The notes beneath the pieces were generated by a model that was not told the DNA's origin, did not search any database, and was given only the letters and a program-made list of their open reading frames with translations. 7,334 bases of DNA from Planctomycetales bacterium (lineage in GTDB: Bacteria; Planctomycetota; Planctomycetia; Planctomycetales; Planctomycetaceae). The position numbers and the translations under genes were made by a program. Each line of letters opens with the position of its first letter. Position 1 is the first letter of the stretch. Location: positions 1 to 7,334 of the forward strand of contig JAGVKR010000527.1 in assembly GCA_020050375.1 (NCBI GenBank). The letters run 5' to 3'. Of this stretch, positions 1 through 6,400 are shown piece by piece.

Positions 1-160
1 CGCAATCACTCGGGCCTCCTTGCCATTCGGGATGGCCAGAAGTACCCGAAAACCAAAAATCAGCAAAGATCAACTGCATACGGCTGAAGAGTTACGACAT
101 TTGATTTTCGGGTTTCGCCACTCTCGATCTCGAGAATGATGCCTCTCCCGGCCCTCACGG

Positions 161-181
161 GAAATCCGAAATCCAAATGTC
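161..181. repeat. GAAATCC heptamer tandem repeat, part of an A-rich intergenic element
   Basis: Two perfect GAAATCC units (161-167, 168-174) are followed by a degenerate third unit, AAATGTC. An A-rich tract runs on to about 210. The unit differs by one base from the GAACTCC heptamer found inside the giant gene at 4441-4467. From memory, tracts of this kind are scattered between genes in planctomycete genomes; this was not checked. Confidence 0.5.
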
Positions 182-350
182 TAAGGAAATTCAAAAAACA
201 GAAATCACAAAAAGCCGTGATCCCGTCGGCAGTCGCATCCCCGCAAAGACTTCGCATCCCACCCGGATTACCACCCGTTTCGATGTTTTTGCTAACATGC
301 GGGGGTTGTCAATCGTCTCAAGGATCGAGACTTGCGCTCCAACCTCACTT

Positions 351-356
351 AGGGAA
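351..356 (+). promoter_or_regulatory. Ribosome binding site (AGGGAA) that fixes the start of the giant gene
   Basis: AGGGAA ends 5 bases before the ATG at 362. An in-frame TAG at 350-352 overlaps the site, so translation in this frame can only begin at ATG 356 or ATG 362. ATG 356 overlaps the purine-rich core and is too close to it, so 362 is preferred. The predicted signal peptide also starts naturally there. Confidence 0.65.
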
Positions 357-361
357 TGTGT

Positions 362-430
362 ATGACGCGTCGCCTGAACTCGGGGCTCTTGCTGATCGGA
401 ATTCTATGGGTCGCCTCACCTGCCAGCGCC
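362..430 (+). other. N-terminal signal peptide of the giant protein (residues 1-23)
   Basis: The sequence has a basic n-region (MTRR), a hydrophobic core (LLLIGILWVA) and a classical ASA|Q signal peptidase I site after residue 23. There is no lipobox cysteine. This directs the following half A across the inner membrane. Confidence 0.85.
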
Positions 431-3400
431 CAGCCGGCGGGAACCGTGGCCGCGGAACCGACCGGGCGGCGGGTGTATGTGCCGCTCGAAGAGCTCGACC
501 AGGTCATGGCTCGCGACAAACAGGGGGTGATCCTCTCCCGCGACGAATATTCGAAACTGTCCGCTCTCGCGCAGAAGCAGTTGGAGGCCTATCCCCCGAC
601 GACGCATCCGATTGTCGCCGCAAAGGCCGAGTATTCGGCTGAAATTATCGACGATCAGTTGGCGCTGACGGCGATCATCGACTTCACGCAGTTGAAACCG
701 GGCTGGCAGACACTGAAGCTCCCCTTCCGCAATGTTGCCATCGAACGGGCGGCGCTCGATGACAAACCGGCCCAACTGGGGCGCGACGGGGCTGAACGGG
801 CGCTCGTTCTCTTTTCGGCGCAGGCCGGCCGCCACACCTTGTCGCTCAAGCTTTCGACGAGCCTGGCCAGTCTGGGGAGCGACCGGGTCGCGGCGTTTGG
901 ACTGGCCCCGATCCCGACCGCCACTCTCCGGATATCGCTCCCCGCCGGCCAGTTCCTGCACGCCGACGAAACTCCCCTCGAACGTCCCGCGCCCGTCGAT
1001 CAGCCCGCCAGCTACGTGCTGCCTGTTGGCGGTCGAAGCGAGCTGAACCTGCGCCTCGCCGGTCGGCAGGCCCAGCAGCAGTCGGCGTCCTTGGTTTTTG
1101 CCTCGACCGCGATCGGCCTGAGCGTCGCCGCCGAAGAGCGAACGTGGCGTGCCGCCTCGACGCTCAACGTCTTCGGCAAGCCGATCGATGCGCTGCAGTT
1201 CGTCATCCCCAAATCGCTCGACATCGTATCGATCGAGTCGACGGGATTGGAACGCTGGGAGATTGCCGCCGGTCCGTCCGAGGGAACGACGGCGTTGAAT
1301 CTCGTCTATCGCCAACCGGTGGCCGACACCCGCACTGTCGTCTTTCAGGGCGTGAGCACTGGGGGTCTCGGCGAGGCGTGGAGCGTCCCGACGCTGGGCC
1401 TGACCGGAGCCGCATCGCACCTCGTCCAAGTGGTCGTCTGGCCATCGGCAGGATTGCGATTGCAGCCGCTCACAGCCACCGGCGTGCGACGAATCACTGC
1501 CGAAGAAGCCGCTCCCGCCGATGCGGCGCCCGCCGACAAAGTGGCACAAGGCGAAGGAGCCCCCCCCCTGCACTACGCCGCGTGGAGCGAGAATTTCTCG
1601 TTGCAGTTCGTGACGCGACCGCGTTCGCGCGAATTGCAGGCGACGATCGCCACCCGTGTCGACGTCGACTCGCGCGAGCTGGGATTGCGGTCGAGCATCG
1701 CCGTGCAAAGCCGGTTCGCGCCGCTGTTCGATCTCGATTTGTCGCTCCCCGTCGACTGGAGCGTGGTGGACGTGCTGATCGGCGATCAACCGGCCCGCTG
1801 GCGCGTCGTGCCAGTCGACGCCGGCAGCAATCAGATCCAGGTCTCGTTTCAGCCTCCCGTTCCGCTCGATGGCAAAGTCGCGCTGACGCTCATCGCCCGC
1901 CGCATTCCCGGCGACAATTGGCCGATCGGAAATGAGCCCCTGGAGCTGCCGTTGCCCGAAGTTTACCTGCCGCAAGTGGGAGTGACCGACGGCCGCTACA
2001 TGATCGCTGCCGAGGACGACTTGGAGCTGACGATCGAGGAGATGACCGGACTCGATCCCGTGCGTCTCTCGGACGTCGAGCAGCGACTGGCCCGCGCCCC
2101 GCGCCTCGTTTACGAATATCAGGACACGCGCTTTCAGGGAAAACTCCGTGTGACACGGCGATCACTCCGGCTGGCGGCGCAAACGCTGGCGTTCCACCGC
2201 CTCGACCGCGAAACACAGGTTTCCCATCTCGAAGCACGGCTTGCCGTCCAGGGAGGGGGTCTGCAAAAGCTCGAAATCGCCTTGCCGGAAGCGACCGGCG
2301 CCGATCTCCGCTTTCGTCTGGTCGAACAGTCGAATCGTGATGAAACATCGTCGCCGGAAATCATCGAGCAGACGTCGGCTCCCCCCGCCGGCGGCGAACG
2401 GATCTGGACGCTGCGCTTCGATCAGCGCGTCTTCGGCCTGCTCTGGCTCGCTGTCGATCTACAAACGCCGCGCGCTGCCGACGCGAAAGAGTTTTCGCTT
2501 CCTGCGCTGCGGATCGTGGGGGCCGAACGACAGAGCGGGCAGATCGCCGTCGAAGCCGGCCCCGATCAGCAATTGAAACTGACAGCGGTCGAGGCCACAG
2601 GACAACCGCTGGTGGAGTTCGACCCCGCCGACGTCTCAGCCCCGACAGGCTACCTTCCGCAGGATCGCATCGTCGCCGCCTACCAGGCGGTTCGCGCCCG
2701 CTATCGGATCGTCGCATCGGAAACACGGTTCGAGCGGCAGTCGGTTCCCACCGCGATCTGCGACAAGGCGATCCTGACGACCGTCGTCAGCCAAACGGGC
2801 GAACTGCAGCACCAGGCGGAATTCCACCTGCGCGCAACCGGCGTTCAAAGCCTGCGTTTCGAATTACCGTCCGAGGCGGGACTATGGGCGACGCTGATCG
2901 ACGGACAGCCGATGGAAGCCCGCGCTCCCCCCGCCCCCGAAGGAGCGCTCCAAGGGTATCTCGTCCCCCTCCCGCCGGTCGCGCAGCCAACGGCCGTCCG
3001 AAATCTGAAGCTGTTCTACCGCACATCGGCAGGTCGACTGCAAAACACAGGCGCCCTGCGGCAGACGGCTCCCCGCCTGTCGGTCGTCAGCGGTCAGGGA
3101 GAGACGCAGCCGCTGGAGATTCTGGAACGCGACTGGATCCTCTTCCATCCTGAACGGACCGAGATCGCATTGAGCACCGGACAGTTCGAACCGGTCGAAG
3201 TGCCGGCCCGATCGAGCCTGCTCGGCTGGCTTCAGGAGAGCCTGCGACTCGGTGGCGCGCAGGATTTGGCGCTCAAAGGGTTGGCCGCGGCGGTGGCGAT
3301 TGTAGTCATCGGCGCACTGTGGCTGTCGTTCCGTCGGCGCGGCTCGTCGGGGTTGGCTGTGACGATTGCTGTCGGCGGAGCTCTACTGGTCCTGTCGACT

Positions 3401-6400
3401 CTGATCTTGCCAGCAACGCAATCAGCACGCGAAGCGGCGCGCCGCTCCCAGGTCCAGAGCAACCTCAAGCAATACGGATTGGCAATGTCCGAAGCCGACG
3501 CGCCGGCGATCATGGGTGGAGTTGGTGGTGGGACCGATGTGACCGATGAACCAGTATCTCGCCCCAGCGCTACTGGTCCGAAGTCCTCGCTCAAAATTGT
3601 GAGAAATGCACTTTCAGACCAGAATGCAGCAGTTGAGGAGCCGATGGAAGAGTCACTCGACACCCCTCTGGCTCAGCGAGGGACGAATGCTGGAAAGCAT
3701 TCTACCTTTGAAGGACAGTATCTGACGACGATCCTCCCGCAGCAGGATGAGCTGGAAGCGGCAGCCGTCCAGCGACGCCCTGATCTCGCACCCAAAGATG
3801 GCCCCGCCCGAGCCGATCCGGAGGATGGCCGTAAGTCAAAGGGAATGGCGGGAGAAAAACTCGGCGCACTTCTCTCGCTCGCCATCGATCTGCAACCTGG
3901 CCCCGACAGCCGAACGGCGACATTTCATTACGCCGGCGCGCCGACGTCGGACGTCGAGCCGGTGCTGGCGATCGAATTGCAGGACCGGCATACCGTTTCC
4001 CTCACCAGTTTGGCGTGGCAGGCCGGCGTGCTGCTCGTATTCTGGATTGCCCGCCGCTGGTCTCCCGGCATTCGGGCGACGTTGGCCGTGATTGGCCTCA
4101 TCGGCCCTCTGGCGCTCGTCCCGATTGTTCCGCTTGAAATGCTCCCCTCTCTCGATGGCCTGTTCCTCGGAACGATCTGGGGATCGCTGTTGTGGGGCAC
4201 ATTGGCGTTGCTCGGTTGCCGTGGCTCGTGCCCCTGGTCGCAGCGACCGACGACCGCGTCCACAGCAACGCTGTTGGTCGCCGGCACACTGGTCCTTGTC
4301 ACCGCGACGCCAGCCCGCGCTGGGGACAAGGCGTCTTCGCCGGTTAAGACGCACGAACGGACTAACAGTCCGTTCTACGCTTCGAGCAACGCCGAATCCC
4401 AGCTTGCCTTCGCCTATCCGGCCTCCGCCGACCCCATTCCGAACTCCGAGCTCCGAACTCCGAACTCGCCCCCTCCCCGCACACTGCTCCTCCCCACGAC
4501 CGCCGCCCAACCGCTCGAATCCAATCGCATCCTGCTCCCGTTCGACCAGTTCCTCGAGTTGTGGCGCGCCGCGCATCCCGAGCTCGAAGGCGAACGGGGC
4601 GCGCCGCGCGACGGGGTCGTCGCCGAAGCGCTTTACGCGGCAGAATTCGTGCCGGCGGCAGGGGGAACGAAGCCATCCGTCTCCGTTACCGGGCGGTTCG
4701 CCGTCCACAGTTTTCGTCGCGAGCAGATCACGCTTTCCTTGCCGCTGGGGGGGGTCTCGCTCCGTGCGGCGACGCTCGACGGCAAGCCGGCGCCGATCGT
4801 GAGCCGTGAGGGTGACGCCGGACCTGAAATTGCGATCGTTCTTCCGGAAATCGGAACGCACGTTGTCGACGTTCTATTCTCGCTTTCGGCCGAGCAGACC
4901 GGGCCAAGCGGCAGATTCGTCCTGCCGTTGAGACCGGTTTCCACCGGCGCCTTGCGGTTCACGTTGCCGGCGACCGATCAGACCCTCAAGGTGACCGGCG
5001 CCTCCGGCGCGTTTCGCCGCCTGCACGAAGGAGACAAGGCCATCGCCGTGATCCCCGTCGACCGTGGCGGAGAAATCGGCGTATCTTGGGCCCCTCCCCA
5101 GACACAGGAAGCGAACGAAGGAATCGTCCACGCCGAATCACGCACGGCGCTCACGATCGACGACGATGGCTTGCGCGTGAGGGTGCACGCGAAATACATC
5201 GTACGGCAGGGAACGCTGTCGGAAGCCAACTTCACGCTCCCGGCAGGACTGCTCGTCCGCCGCATCTCGGGCCTCGATCTCGGCGGCTGGGAAGCGGCCG
5301 GCGAAGGGGACCAGCGGTCGGTGAAGGTCTTTCTGCGACGGCCAGTGAACGACACGACGGCGCTCGAATTCGACCTCTTCCAGCCGCAGGCTTTCTCCGA
5401 CCAGCCGCAAGCGGTTCCCGTGCCGCAGTTCGCGCCGCAGGGAATCACTCGCGAAACAGGTCTGGTCGGGGTTTTCGCCGCCGGTCATTTTTCGGTGACT
5501 GCGGGGGCCGCCGCAGGACTGACGCAAATCGACGCCGCGCAGTTCGCGGCATCCCCGAACGAAAGCGCTGCGAGTCCCCAGCGCGCGACCGGCTCGCAAT
5601 CGACAGTGCCGCAACTCGCCTATCGTTTCGCCACGCGGCCGTTTCAATTGTCGCTGCAGGTCGCCCGACAAAGGCCGATCTCCAGGGGAATTGCCGAGCA
5701 CGCATGCCACGTGGGAGTTCGCAAACTGCGGCTGGTGTCGCGGCTCGAAGTTCAGATCGTCGGTGCTCCCCGCTCGGAGATTGCGATTCAACTTCCCGTT
5801 GGTTATTTGCTGTACGACTTGAGGTCTCCGGCGGTCGCCGATTACTTCGTCGAGGCGCCGGCCGAAGGTCAGCCGCCGGTCCTGCACGTCGATCTGGCCG
5901 CCCCGCGCACCGGTTCCGTCGAGTTGATACTCGACGGCATTCTCCCCCGCGCGGCCGACGATTTGCTGCCGCTCGTGGCGGTCCCCTACCCGCTCGGCCT
6001 GGGTGATTTGCGATCGTCGCTCGCCGTCTGGCTCGATCGCAGCTTCTCGGCGACATTCGAAGGGCTCGAAGGTTGGAAGTCGATCGACCCTCAGCAGCTT
6101 CCAGCCAAGCTTCGCGGTGCACGTCAAGCGGCGGCGCAATTGGCCTTCACGTCGAGCGCCACGACCGTCCCTCCGATCGTGCTCGATTTGAATCGAGCCG
6201 CCTCCCGGCTGAGCGCCGAAGCGTTGTCGGTCGTCATGGTCCGCGACACGTCGGTTCAGTACGCCCTTTACCTCCGCTGGCACATCGCGCTCGCCGGGGA
6301 AAATACGTTCGTCTTCACGACTCCCGACTGGCTCGCCGATCGTCTCGAAATCGACCGGAAGCTGCCCGGCGTTCGGATCCGGCAGGTGAGCAGCGAGAAG

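Larger units (their letters stand above)
1..361. other. Upstream intergenic/leader region without a convincing gene
   Basis: I see no convincing gene here. All three plus frames contain stops; in the frame of the downstream gene these include 137-139, 182-184, 293-295 and 350-352. Frame 1 could be the last 28 codons of an upstream gene ending at TGA 85-87, but the fragment is too short to judge. On the minus strand an AAGGAGG-like sequence (21-15) sits 5 bases before a GTG at 9-7, so a divergent gene could begin there, but only three codons are visible. Positions 160-210 are A-rich with a GAAATCC heptamer repeat and resemble dispersed intergenic repeat material. The best promoter-like match is TAACAT at 293-298 preceded by TGC, with a poor -35 (TTACCA, 268-273); I do not regard it as established. 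A 5-bp inverted repeat, GTCTC/GAGAC, lies around 316-332. Confidence 0.6.

Noticed and set aside
122..135. Short inverted repeat TCTCG-ATCT-CGAGA
   Set aside because: The stem is only 5 bp with no T-tract, so it is not supportable as a terminator or operator.
268..298. Sigma70-like promoter TTACCA-19-TAACAT
   Set aside because: It has only four of six matches in each box and long spacing, so it is not better than chance in this stretch.
177..365. 62-codon plus-strand open frame whose TGA overlaps the ATG at 362
   Set aside because: The overlap would allow translational coupling. However, the start lies in an A-rich repeat, there is no good ribosome site, and the peptide looks like translated intergenic DNA.
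136..642. 168-codon plus-strand open frame
   Set aside because: It runs across the repeat-rich leader and out of phase into the giant gene. The second part is a shadow of the signal peptide and half A coding sequence.
416..1975. 519-codon open frame on the minus strand
   Set aside because: It is antisense to half A, with Arg/Gly-rich shadow composition and no plausible ribosome site or domain.
4355..4375. Hairpin as an intrinsic terminator between two genes
   Set aside because: No T-run follows the stem and the reading frame passes straight through, so it is treated as a dispersed palindrome.
3836..4861. 341-codon open frame on the minus strand
   Set aside because: It is antisense to the membrane cluster and linker. 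It is highly charged and low in complexity and is explained as a shadow.
5086..6006. 306-codon plus-strand open frame in another phase
   Set aside because: It overlaps half B entirely, and its composition is dominated by Arg/Pro/Ser/Ala, typical of a frame-shifted reading.
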